This document shows, one piece after another, positions 35,302 to 43,479 of a stretch of 64,000 bases of DNA. The translations under genes were made by a program, and so were the position numbers. The stretch is taken from the NCBI RefSeq assembly GCF_016654005.1, contig NZ_JAEPWN010000001.1, positions 496,001-560,000 of the forward strand, written 5' to 3'. The notes beneath the pieces were generated by a model. That model was not told where the DNA came from and made no database searches. It saw only the letters and a program-made list of their open reading frames with translations. Every line of letters starts with the position of its first letter. Within the stretch, counting starts at the first letter, position 1. This DNA is from Brevundimonas nasdae (GTDB taxonomy: Bacteria; Pseudomonadota; Alphaproteobacteria; Caulobacterales; Caulobacteraceae).

Positions 35302-37110
35302 ATGAACTCGCTAATCGAGATCGCCATCATTGCAGGCGTGGGGCTGGTCGCCCTGCTGATCCTGGGGCTGATCTTTGCGCGTCTGTACAAGCGCGCGTCC
35401 AAGGAAACCGCTTTCGTGCGCACCGGTTTTGGGGGCGAGAAGGTGGTGATGAACGGCGGCGCACTGGTGCTGCCGGTGCTGCACGAAACCATCTCGGTCA
35501 ATATGAACACCCTGCGCCTTGCGGTTCAGCGGTCCAACGAGCAGGCCCTGATCACCAAGGACCGGATGCGCGTCGATGTGCTGGCCGAGTTCTATGTGCG
35601 GGTGCAGCCCAGCGCCGACGCCATCGCCTCCGCCGCCCAGACGCTGGGTCTGCGGACGATGAACCCGGTTGAGTTGAAGGAACTGGTCGAAGGCAAGTTC
35701 GTCGACGCCCTGCGCTCGGTCGCGGCGGAACTGACCATGACCGAACTGCACGAGCAGCGCACCCATTTCGTCCAGAAGGTGCAGCAGGTGTCGTCGGAAG
35801 ACCTGCTGAAGAATGGTCTGGAGCTGGAAACCGTGTCTCTGACGGGCCTGGACCAGACGGCGATGGAGCATTTCAACCCGTCGAACGCCTTTGACGCCGA
35901 GGGTCTGACCCGGCTGACGCAGGAGATCGAACTGCGCAAGAAGCTGCGCAACGACATCGAGCAGGACACCCAGGTCCAGATCCGCACCAAGAATCTGGAG
36001 GCCCAGCGCCGCAATCTGGAGATCGCGCGCGACGAGGAATACGCCCAGCTGGAGCAGGAGCGCGAGATCGCAAACCGCCGCGCCGAACAGTCCGCCGACG
36101 TGGCGCGTCAGGAGGCTGAAAAGCTGCGCGAGGCTGAGGGCGCCAAGATCACCTCGCAACAGCAGATCGATCAGGCCCGCATCGAAGCCGAGCGTCTGGT
36201 GGCCCAGCAACGCATCGCCATGGAGCAGGAAGTCGCCGAGCGCGAAATCTCCAAGGCTCGCGCCGTTGAGACGCAGGACATTGAAAAGGCCAAGGCCATC
36301 GAACTGTCCGAACAGGACCGTGACATCGCGGTCGCCGAGAAGTCGCGAGCCCAGTCTGAAGCGAAAGCAGAAGCTGACAAGGCGCTGGCCCTGGCCGTGC
36401 AGGCCGAGGAACAGGTCAAGACCGTGCGCGACCGCGAGGCCGCCGACCGTCAGAAGATCATCGAGCTGATCGAGGCGTCCAAGGAGGCCGAGCGCGAAGC
36501 CATCGCCATCCGCGTCGCCGCCGAGGCTGAAAAGACCGCCGCCGCCGACCACGCCGAAGCCATGCGGGAACAGGCGCGCGGTCAGGCCGACAAGACGACA
36601 ATCGAAGCGGAAGCCCAAGCCCAGGCCGTACGCGTCGCGGCAGAGGCCTCTCGCGTTCACTATGAAGTCGAGGCTGCAGGTCAGAACGCCCTGAACACGG
36701 CGGCCAACCTGCTGTCGCCCGAACAGGTGGCGCTGCAGATCAAGCTAAAGCTGCTGGAGAACCTGGATCGGATCATCGCCGAATCCGTCAAGCCGCTGGA
36801 GAACATCGACTCGATCAAGATCGTGCAGGTCGAGGGTCTGAACGGCGGCGCGGCAGCCGGCGGTGTCGGCGGCGCCAACGGCTCGGGCGGCGGCAACCTG
36901 TCGGATCAGGTGGTCAACAGCGCCCTGCGTTACCGTGCGCAGGCCCCGCTGGTCGATCAACTTCTGGCGGAAGTCGGCCTGTCGGGCGCCGACCTGAACG
37001 GCCTGACCGGCGCTCTGCGCGCACCGGTGGAGCAGTCGGTCGCGAACGACGCGCCCGTCATCGCCGCAGCGGTTGAGCCTGCAGCGCCTGAGGCTGAAGC
37101 CGAAGCCTGA
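35302..37110 (+). CDS. yqiK: Flotillin family protein (YqiK-like)
   Basis: A 602-residue flotillin. An N-terminal membrane helix ('IAIIAGVGLVALLILGLIFARLY') is followed by an SPFH/PHB domain ('KETAFVRTGFGGEKVVMNGG...', 'DVLAEFYVRVQPSADAI') and a very long charged coiled coil with Glu-Ala repeats (about residues 200-460). The C-terminus is Ala/Glu-rich. Flotillins scaffold membrane microdomains and work with NfeD-like partners; YqiJ is the partner here. Residues 511-535 hold a glycine-rich stretch ('GGAAAGGVGGANGSGGGN'). Confidence 0.92.
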   Translation: MNSLIEIAIIAGVGLVALLILGLIFARLYKRASKETAFVRTGFGGEKVVMNGGALVLPVLHETISVNMNTLRLAVQRSNEQALITKDRMRVDVLAEFYVRVQPSADAIASAAQTLGLRTMNPVELKELVEGKFVDALRSVAAELTMTELHEQRTHFVQKVQQVSSEDLLKNGLELETVSLTGLDQTAMEHFNPSNAFDAEGLTRLTQEIELRKKLRNDIEQDTQVQIRTKNLEAQRRNLEIARDEEYAQLEQEREIANRRAEQSADVARQEAEKLREAEGAKITSQQQIDQARIEAERLVAQQRIAMEQEVAEREISKARAVETQDIEKAKAIELSEQDRDIAVAEKSRAQSEAKAEADKALALAVQAEEQVKTVRDREAADRQKIIELIEASKEAEREAIAIRVAAEAEKTAAADHAEAMREQARGQADKTTIEAEAQAQAVRVAAEASRVHYEVEAAGQNALNTAANLLSPEQVALQIKLKLLENLDRIIAESVKPLENIDSIKIVQVEGLNGGAAAGGVGGANGSGGGNLSDQVVNSALRYRAQAPLVDQLLAEVGLSGADLNGLTGALRAPVEQSVANDAPVIAAAVEPAAPEAEAEA

Positions 37111-37137
37111 ACCTGATCTGTTTTGACGGATGTTGAG

Positions 37138-37174
37138 GGCCGGTCGCCATCGTGCGACCGGCCTTTTACTTTTT
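37138..37174 (+). terminator. Bidirectional intrinsic terminator after flotillin gene
   Basis: GGCCGGTCGC-CATCGT-GCGACCGGCC, a perfect 10-bp stem followed by TTTTACTTTTT. It serves the flotillin operon on the plus strand and overlaps the 3' end of the convergent NYN gene. Confidence 0.85.
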
Positions 37175-37903
37175 GGGCTGCAAGCGGATCTGCATTGCGC
37201 CGCTGGCGGTCTGGACATCGAAACGCCCGGTCGCGCGGATCAGGTCCGACAGTTTGGCGAAGCCGTAGGTCCGCTGGTCGAAGTCGGGGTAGGCGTTGCG
37301 AAGCCGGTTGCCGATGGCGCCGACCTGAACCCAGCCGTCGCCGTCTTCGTCCATGTCGGGGATCAGCGAGGCGATCAGGCGTCCGGCTTCTGCGGGTTTG
37401 CGCTTGGCCGGGGTTTCGACGGCGGGTGCAGGCTTGGCGGTGCCATTGTCGGATTCCGGCGGTGCGCTGAGGTTCTCGGTATAGATGAAGCGGGTGCAGG
37501 CCTGGCGGAAGCTTTCCGGTGTCTTGCGCTCGCCGAAGCCATAGACGTCGACGCCTTCCTCGCGGATACGGGCGGCCAGACGGGTGAAGTCAGAGTCGGA
37601 CGACACTAGGCAGAAACCGTCGAAACGGCCCGAGTGCAGCAGGTCCATCGCGTCGATCACCAGGGCGATGTCGCCGGAGTTCTTGCCCTTGGTGTTGGCG
37701 AAATTCTGCTGGGGCTGAATGGCGAACTGGGCCAGCACCTTGGTCCATCCGGCGATCTGGGGGCTGGAGAAGTCGCCATAGACCCGGCGGGCGGAGGCTT
37801 CGCCCAGGGTTGCGATCTCGGTGAACAACAGGTCGGCGATCCGCGACGATGCGTTTTCCGCATCGATCAGAACCGCCAGTCGCGGCGCCTTGCCTTCAGC
37901 CAT
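37166..37903 (-). CDS. NYN domain protein (LabA/DUF88 family) with C-terminal OST-HTH domain
   Basis: A 245-residue protein. The N-terminal NYN domain (PIN-like nuclease fold) is clear: 'LAVLIDAENASSRIADLLF', 'RRVYGDFSSPQIAGWTKVLAQF', 'KGKNSGDIALVIDAMDLLHSGRFDGFCLVSSDSDFTRLAARIREEGVDVYGFG'. Conserved acidic residues (D in IDAEN, D in DIALVIDAMD, D-S-D) form the expected metal site. The C-terminal part ('VQVGAIGNRLRNAYPDFDQRTYGFAKLSDLIRATGRFDV') fits an OST-HTH/LOTUS RNA-binding domain. Likely an RNA-acting enzyme; the target is unknown. Confidence 0.88.
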   Translation of the reverse strand: MAEGKAPRLAVLIDAENASSRIADLLFTEIATLGEASARRVYGDFSSPQIAGWTKVLAQFAIQPQQNFANTKGKNSGDIALVIDAMDLLHSGRFDGFCLVSSDSDFTRLAARIREEGVDVYGFGERKTPESFRQACTRFIYTENLSAPPESDNGTAKPAPAVETPAKRKPAEAGRLIASLIPDMDEDGDGWVQVGAIGNRLRNAYPDFDQRTYGFAKLSDLIRATGRFDVQTASGAMQIRLQPKK

Positions 37904-37944
37904 GATCAGTATCCTGGTGCGTGATCTGGAGCCTGATTCACGAC

Positions 37945-37977
37945 GTTGATGCAATCTTGAAGCGATTCGTCATCAAC
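37945..37977 (-). terminator. Hairpin between the LysR gene and the NYN gene
   Basis: GTTGATG / CATCAAC (7 bp) with a nested AATC / GATT, lying just after the LysR-type gene and before the NYN gene on the minus strand. There is no T-run, so it may be a weak terminator or an RNA processing site. Confidence 0.4.
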
Positions 37978-37987
37978 TGATCGCGGT

Positions 37988-38917
37988 CTAGAGTTGCCCC
38001 ATTGTGTTGTCGTGATCGACGGCCTGTTTCTTCAGCCAGCCGACGAAGGCGGTGGTGCTGGGCGAGGGCGGGCGGTCGCGGGGCTGGACGACGTAATAGG
38101 CGAAGCCCACGGCCTCTGATCCGTCCGGGAAGGGCGCGATCAGACGGCCGGACGCCAGATCGGCCTGAGCCAGGGTGCGCTTGGCCAGCGCCACGCCGCG
38201 CCCGGCGATGGCCGCCTCGATCAGCAGGCCCGACTGGTTGAAGCGCGAGCCGCGGCGCGGATCGGGATGGCGGACGCCGCGCGCCTTCAGCCACATGGCC
38301 CAGTCAGGGCGGCTGGGGTCGCCGTCATTGGACATGTCATGCAGCAGGGTGTGGCGGATCAGATCAGCGGGTTTGCGGATCGGGTGTTCTCCATCCATCA
38401 GCGAGGGGGCGCAGACGGGCAGGACCGTCTCGGTCATCAGCCGGTCCACGGTCAGGCCGGGATAGTCGCCAGGGCCATAGCGGATGGCCAGATCGACCTT
38501 GCCCTCGGTCAGGTCGGCGGGCTCCATGTCGGCGGAGATCCATAGTTCGATCTCGGGATGGGCGGTGTGGAAGTCGTCCATGCGCGGCATCAGCCATTTG
38601 GAGGCGAAGCCGGGCGCCACGCTGATCGACACCTGTTTCCTGCGCGGCGGTTCGCGCAGCAGGGCGGAGGCGTCCATCAGGCGTTCGAACCCTTCGCGCA
38701 GCAGCGGCACGGAGGACCGCCCCAAGTCGGTAAGCTGCAGGCCGCGCGCCTCGCGCACGAACAGGGGGCCGCCGACAATGTCTTCCAACAGGCGAATCTG
38801 TTGGCTGACCGCGCCCGGCGTCACGGCCAGCTCATCGGCGGCGCGTGAGAAGTTCAGATGACGCGCGGCGGCCTCGAAGGCGCGCAGGGCGTTGAGCGGG
38901 AGCAGGGATCGAACCAT
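37988..38917 (-). CDS. LysR family transcriptional regulator (GcvA/AmpR-like)
   Basis: A 309-residue LysR regulator. The N-terminal winged helix-turn-helix is 'LNALRAFEAAARHLNFSRAADELAVTPGAVSQQIRLLE', which has the GcvA/AmpR-type 'A..H.SF..AA.EL..T..AVS.QI..LE' pattern. A co-inducer-binding domain follows. It is divergent from cysG with 135 bases between them and could regulate it, but the sequence does not show that. An inverted repeat 5 bases before its ATG is a candidate autoregulatory site. Confidence 0.88.
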   Translation of the reverse strand: MVRSLLPLNALRAFEAAARHLNFSRAADELAVTPGAVSQQIRLLEDIVGGPLFVREARGLQLTDLGRSSVPLLREGFERLMDASALLREPPRRKQVSISVAPGFASKWLMPRMDDFHTAHPEIELWISADMEPADLTEGKVDLAIRYGPGDYPGLTVDRLMTETVLPVCAPSLMDGEHPIRKPADLIRHTLLHDMSNDGDPSRPDWAMWLKARGVRHPDPRRGSRFNQSGLLIEAAIAGRGVALAKRTLAQADLASGRLIAPFPDGSEAVGFAYYVVQPRDRPPSPSTTAFVGWLKKQAVDHDNTMGQL

Positions 38918-38921
38918 CGCC

Positions 38922-38936
38922 GATAGAAATCCTATC
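38922..38936. promoter_or_regulatory. Inverted repeat at the LysR gene start
   Basis: GATAG-N5-CTATC, a 15-base dyad 5 bases upstream of the LysR-type ATG. LysR regulators often bind such dyads to repress themselves, but position and length are only suggestive. Confidence 0.4.
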
Positions 38937-39052
38937 AGCGAGACAAAGGCAATCTGGTTTGCGGCTCTGGACGATGAAGTCGAAGGTCCGAAGCCTGAGT
39001 TTGCGCCTGAATCTGGCGCTTTTCCTCCCTGACCGCCCCGGAAAGCCAGACG

Positions 39053-40435
39053 ATGCGTGTCTTTCTTGCCTCCATTCCGCTGGAGGCCGCGAAAATCGTG
39101 ATCATCGGCGGCGGGGAACCGGCGCTGGCGAAGCTGCGTCTGTTCCTGAACTCACCGGCGCAGGTGCTGTGGTTTGCGCCCGATGGCGCGCCTGAGGCCA
39201 TCGAGACGCCGTTGGGCGCGCCGACGCCATTGCTGCGGTCGCCGGATGCGGATGATCTGGCAGGGGCGCGTCTGGTGTTCATCGCCCTGGGTGATCTGGA
39301 TCAGGTTCAGGGGCTGGCTGGCTTGGCCAGGGCGGCGGGCGCGCAGGTCAATGTGGTGGACCAGCCGCACCTGAGCGATTTCCAGACCCCGGCCCTGATC
39401 GACCGGGACGAGGTGGTCGTGGGCGTGGCGACGGGCGGATCGGCGCCGATCCTGGCGCGGGACGTGCGCACGGCCATCGAGAATGTGCTGCCTGCCGGTC
39501 TGGCCAATGTGGCGCGGCTGGCGCGCGAACTGCGTGACACGGTCAAGGCCAGCGTGCCGGACTTCATGGCGCGGCGGCGGCTCTGGGAGAAGGCGTTCCG
39601 GGGACCGGCGGCCGATCTGGCGGCGGCGGGACGGACGGCGGAGGCGCGGCGCGAGATGCTGCGGCTGCTGAATGTGGCGGCGCCGGAACTGGGCGTGGTT
39701 CATATCGTCGGCGCAGGGCCGGGCGACCCCGAGCTTCTGACGCTGAAGGCGCTGCGGGTGCTGCAGGACGCCGATGTCATCATCCATGACCGGCTGGTGC
39801 CGGAGGCCGTTCTGGAGCGGGCGCGGCGCGACGCCAAACGCCTGTATGTCGGCAAGTCGCGCGGCGACCATTCCGTGCCGCAGGACCAGATCGAAGCCCT
39901 GATGATCGCAGAGGCCCGTGCGGGTCATCGGGTCGTGCGGCTGAAGGGGGGCGACCCCTTCGTCTTCGGGCGCGGCGGCGAGGAGTTGGAGGCCATGCGG
40001 GCGGCGGGCGTGCCGGTCTTCGTCGTGCCGGGCGTGACGGCGGCCCTGGCCTGTGCGGCCTCTGCTGGCGTTCCGCTGACGCACCGGGACCACGCCCAGG
40101 CGGTGACCTTTGTGACCGCCCAGGCCAAGCCGGGCGGCGTCGACGCCGACTGGACGCGGCTGGCGGCGCCCAATCACACCCTGGCCATCTATATGGGCGC
40201 GGACCGGGCGGAAGAGACGGCAAGCAGGCTGATCGCCGCGGGGCGCGCGGGCTCGACGCCGGTGGCGGTGGTCGAGAACGGCAGCCGACCGGACGAACGG
40301 GTTCTGACCGGGCGGCTGAACGGGCTGGGCGCGCTGGTGCGCGGGGCCAATCTGGCGGGACCGGTCCTGTTGTTCGTCGGCGAGACGGCGGCTTTTTCGG
40401 CGGCGCAGGCGGATATGTCGGAGGCGGCGGCATGA
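39053..40435 (+). CDS. cysG: Siroheme synthase CysG (precorrin-2 dehydrogenase / SUMT fusion)
   Basis: A 460-residue fusion. The N-terminal half (1-210) is the precorrin-2 dehydrogenase/ferrochelatase ('AAKIVIIGGGEPALAKLRLF', 'VVVGVATGGSAPILARDVR'). The C-terminal half (about 215-460) is uroporphyrinogen-III methyltransferase ('VVHIVGAGPGDPELLTLKAL', 'VVRLKGGDPFVFGRGGEE', 'VVPGVTAALA'). It makes siroheme, the cofactor of the sulfite reductase encoded downstream, so the gene order is metabolically coherent. The N-terminal glycine motif is G-G-G-E-P, not the more common G-G-G-x-V-A. Its stop overlaps the DUF2849 gene. Confidence 0.93.
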   Translation: MRVFLASIPLEAAKIVIIGGGEPALAKLRLFLNSPAQVLWFAPDGAPEAIETPLGAPTPLLRSPDADDLAGARLVFIALGDLDQVQGLAGLARAAGAQVNVVDQPHLSDFQTPALIDRDEVVVGVATGGSAPILARDVRTAIENVLPAGLANVARLARELRDTVKASVPDFMARRRLWEKAFRGPAADLAAAGRTAEARREMLRLLNVAAPELGVVHIVGAGPGDPELLTLKALRVLQDADVIIHDRLVPEAVLERARRDAKRLYVGKSRGDHSVPQDQIEALMIAEARAGHRVVRLKGGDPFVFGRGGEELEAMRAAGVPVFVVPGVTAALACAASAGVPLTHRDHAQAVTFVTAQAKPGGVDADWTRLAAPNHTLAIYMGADRAEETASRLIAAGRAGSTPVAVVENGSRPDERVLTGRLNGLGALVRGANLAGPVLLFVGETAAFSAAQADMSEAAA

Positions 40436-40707
40436 AGATCGTGACCGCAAACCGCCTGTCGGACGGTCGCGTCATCTATGCGGGCGTGGACAACCAGCCG
40501 GTCGACAGCATCGAACAGGCGTCGGTGCTGGACGACACGGCGGCGGAGATCGTGCTGGCCGAGGTCGCTGGTCGGCCCGATGTCTTTGTGAACCCCTATC
40601 TGTTCGAGGTCAGCGACCGCACGCCCTCGGGCCGTGACCGCCTGAAGGAGCGCATCCGCTCCGCCGGGCCGACGGTGGGCAACAGCCTGCTGTGGGAGAA
40701 GGCGTAA
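40432..40707 (+). CDS. DUF2849 domain-containing protein
   Basis: A 91-residue DUF2849 protein. The family pattern 'MKIVTANRLSDGRVIYAG' and 'ADVFVNPYLFEVS'-like segment ('RPDVFVNPYLFEV') are present. DUF2849 genes sit between cysG and cysI in alphaproteobacterial sulfate-reduction operons, so a helper role in siroheme or sulfite reduction is likely but unproven. It starts 4 bases inside cysG, and its stop overlaps the cysI start by one base. Confidence 0.85.
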   Translation: MKIVTANRLSDGRVIYAGVDNQPVDSIEQASVLDDTAAEIVLAEVAGRPDVFVNPYLFEVSDRTPSGRDRLKERIRSAGPTVGNSLLWEKA

Positions 40708-42377
40708 TGTACCGCTACGACGAGTTCGACCATGCGCTGGTGCGCGAACGGGTCGAGGAGTTTTCCGATCAGGTGGCGCGCCGTGCGTCCGGCGCCTTGA
40801 CGGAGGACGAGTTCAAGCCGTTGCGGCTGATGAACGGGGTCTATCTGCAGCTTCACGCCTATATGCTGCGGGTCGCGGTGCCTTATGGAACCATGAGCAG
40901 CCGCCAGATGCGTAAGCTGGGTCATATCGCGCGCACCTATGACAAGGGCTACGGCCATTTCACCACGCGCACGAACATCCAGTACAACTGGCCCGCCCTG
41001 ACCGACCTGCCGGCGATCCTGCGTGATCTGGCCGAGGTCGAGATGCACGCCATCCAGACCAGCGGCAACTGCATCCGCAACACCACGACCGACGTGTTCG
41101 CGGGCGCCGCCGACGACGAGATTGAAGACCCGCGTCCCTGGTGCGAGATCATCCGCCAGTGGTCGACCATCCATCCCGAATTCAGCTTCCTGCCGCGCAA
41201 GTTCAAGATCGCGGTGGTCGGCGCCGAAAAGGACCGGGCGGCGATCCGCACCCATGATGTGGGCTTGCAGATCGTGCGGGCGGCTGATGGCGGCACGGCG
41301 TTTCGCGTCTTCGTCGGGGGCGGGCAGGGGCGCCTTCCCCATATCGCGCAGGAGATCGCGGCTGCGGTTCCGGCGGCGGACCTGCTGGCCTATCTGACGG
41401 CGATCCTGCGGGCGTGGAACCTGCTGGGGCGGCGCGACAACATCCATAAGGCGCGGATCAAGATCCTGGTCGCCTCCATCGGCATCGACGCCTTCCGCGA
41501 GGAGGTCGACAGACATTACGCCACCCTGCGCCGCGAAGACCTGAAAATCCCCGCCGACGAATTGGTGCGCATCCAGGCCTATTTCGCCCCGCCGCCGTTC
41601 GAGGACCTGCCCAAGGCCAGCGCCCCGTTCGACCGCGCCCTGCTGGCGGACCCGGACTTCGCCCGGTTCGCGCGCAACAATGTGCGTCGGCATAGGCAGG
41701 CGGGTTACGCCTCTGTCGTGATCTCGCTGAAGCCCATCGGCGGGGTGCCGGGGGATATCACGGCGGACCAGATGGATGTCGCCGCCGACCTGGCCGAGCG
41801 CTATTCGTTCGACGAAATCCGCGCCGCCTATGAGCAGAATTTGGTCCTGCCGCATGTGAAGCTGGATGATGTTCCGGCGCTGTGGCGCGCCCTGCACGAG
41901 GCGGGGCTGGCGACGGCCAATGCCGATCTGGTGACGGATGTGATCGCCTGTCCGGGGCTGGATTATTGCAGCCTGGCCAATGCACGGTCGATCCCGGTGG
42001 CGCAGGCCTTGTCCACGCGTCTGGCCGATCTGGATTATCAGGAGAAGCTAGGGCCGGTCCGCATCAATATGAGCGGCTGCATCAACGCTTGCGGCCATCA
42101 CCACGTCGGCCATATCGGCGTGCTGGGCGTGGATCGGAAGGGCGAGGAATACTATCAGATCACCGTTGGCGGCTCGCCTGACGAACAGGCCGCGCTGGGC
42201 GACATCGTCGGCAAGAGCCTGCCGTCCGAAGAAGTGGCACCCGCCATCCAGCGGACGCTGGACCGGTATCTGGAAATCCGCACCGACGGCGAACGATTCA
42301 TCGACACGGTGCGCCGCGTCGGCCCCGATCCCTTCCGCGACGCCATCTATGAGACACTCGATGCTGCAAACGCTTGA
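40707..42377 (+). CDS. cysI: Assimilatory sulfite reductase hemoprotein (nitrite/sulfite reductase)
   Basis: A 556-residue siroheme-4Fe4S reductase that reduces sulfite to sulfide with six electrons. The N-terminal ferredoxin-like domain is followed by the cysteine ligands: 'VIACPGLDYCSLANARS' (C-x5-C) and 'MSGCINACGHHHVGHIG' (C-x3-C). Arginine-rich siroheme contacts are present ('TRTNIQYNWP'). It lacks the extra regions of nitrite reductase. The ATG at 40707 overlaps the DUF2849 stop. The electron donor is not encoded nearby. Confidence 0.93.
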   Translation: MYRYDEFDHALVRERVEEFSDQVARRASGALTEDEFKPLRLMNGVYLQLHAYMLRVAVPYGTMSSRQMRKLGHIARTYDKGYGHFTTRTNIQYNWPALTDLPAILRDLAEVEMHAIQTSGNCIRNTTTDVFAGAADDEIEDPRPWCEIIRQWSTIHPEFSFLPRKFKIAVVGAEKDRAAIRTHDVGLQIVRAADGGTAFRVFVGGGQGRLPHIAQEIAAAVPAADLLAYLTAILRAWNLLGRRDNIHKARIKILVASIGIDAFREEVDRHYATLRREDLKIPADELVRIQAYFAPPPFEDLPKASAPFDRALLADPDFARFARNNVRRHRQAGYASVVISLKPIGGVPGDITADQMDVAADLAERYSFDEIRAAYEQNLVLPHVKLDDVPALWRALHEAGLATANADLVTDVIACPGLDYCSLANARSIPVAQALSTRLADLDYQEKLGPVRINMSGCINACGHHHVGHIGVLGVDRKGEEYYQITVGGSPDEQAALGDIVGKSLPSEEVAPAIQRTLDRYLEIRTDGERFIDTVRRVGPDPFRDAIYETLDAANA

Positions 42378-43440
42378 AGGGATCCAGAACGGTCTGCGTC
42401 TGTCGGTGACGACGCCGCTGGAGGAAGTCGAGGCGGCCGCTGCGAGCGAGGACGTGCTGGTGCTGGAGTTCGAGGCGTTCCGCGACGGGCGCGGCTTCTC
42501 GCTTGCGTCTGTGCTGCGCGAGCGCGGATACGCCGGGCGGCTGATCGCGGCGGGCAAGGTCTTGCCGGACCAGGCGCGGCATCTGCGCCGGTCGGGCTTC
42601 GATGCAGTGGAGTTGCAGCCGGGTGCGGACGCCGCCGCATGGGCGCGGATGGATCAGGCGTTCAGCGCGGCCTATCAGCCCGCTACGGAGGCCGCGCCGA
42701 CCATCTGGCAGCGTCGGCGCGCGGCGTCGAACGACCGGGATCTGGAGGCGCTGGCCGAACGGCTGAACCGTGAGGTCGAGGGCAAGTCGGCACCCGAAAT
42801 CGTCAGGGCGGCGCTGGACCCGGCGCTGGGCCTGCGGGTGGGAACGATCTCGTCGTTCGGCGCGGAATCGGCGGCCCTGCTGCACATCATCGCCAAGGAA
42901 CGGTCCGAGACACCGGTGGTGTTCCTGGAGACGGGGCAGCATTTTCTGCAGACCCTGTCGTATCGCACCCAACTGACCAAGGCGCTGGGGCTGAGCGATG
43001 TGCGGCTGGTGACGCCGGATGCGGGTGAGAAGGCGACGCTGGATGTGCGCGACGACTTGTGGAAGACCGACGCCGACGCCTGCTGCGACCTGAGAAAGGT
43101 TCGGCCTCTGGCGCGGGCGACCGCCGGGTTCAACGCCATCATCACCGGACGCAAACGCTATCAGGCCTCGACGCGGGCGGCGCTGAAGCCGTTCGAGGTG
43201 CTGGACGGGGTACTGCGGATCAATCCGTTGGCCGATTGGGACAGTGAGGATGTCGAAGCCTGGCTGGTCGAGCACGACCTGCCGCGTCACCCGCTGGTGG
43301 AGCAGGGCTACCTGTCCATCGGCTGTTGGCCCTGCACCCGCGCCGTCGAAGATGGCGAAGATGCGCGCGCCGGACGCTGGTCAGGCATGGACAAGGTCGA
43401 GTGCGGCATCCACTTAGGCAAACGTCAAGCTGCGGCCTGA
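42361..43440 (+). CDS. cysH: Fusion of DUF934 domain and CysH-type adenylyl-sulfate reductase
   Basis: A 359-residue fusion. Residues about 1-112 form a DUF934 domain ('DVLVLEFEAFRDGRGFSLASVLRERGYAGRLIA'), normally a separate small protein next to CysI. Residues about 125-359 form the reductase: the PAPS/APS-binding loop 'TISSFGAESAALLHII', 'VVFLETGQHF', the cluster ligands C241-C242 and C322-x2-C325, and the catalytic C348 in 'ECGIHL'. Two cysteine pairs mark the 4Fe-4S, APS-type reductase (adenylyl-sulfate to sulfite). The reading frame is open across the junction. The ATG at 42361 overlaps the cysI end by 17 bases. Confidence 0.9.
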   Translation: MLQTLEGIQNGLRLSVTTPLEEVEAAAASEDVLVLEFEAFRDGRGFSLASVLRERGYAGRLIAAGKVLPDQARHLRRSGFDAVELQPGADAAAWARMDQAFSAAYQPATEAAPTIWQRRRAASNDRDLEALAERLNREVEGKSAPEIVRAALDPALGLRVGTISSFGAESAALLHIIAKERSETPVVFLETGQHFLQTLSYRTQLTKALGLSDVRLVTPDAGEKATLDVRDDLWKTDADACCDLRKVRPLARATAGFNAIITGRKRYQASTRAALKPFEVLDGVLRINPLADWDSEDVEAWLVEHDLPRHPLVEQGYLSIGCWPCTRAVEDGEDARAGRWSGMDKVECGIHLGKRQAAA

Positions 43441-43479
43441 CACCCTTTCTCTCGTTCGACCCTGCCTGAAAGCTGCAAC

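Noticed and set aside
35311..36660. 449-codon frame antisense to the flotillin gene
   Set aside because: Leu/Gly-rich mirror of the Glu-Ala coiled coil in the flotillin gene.
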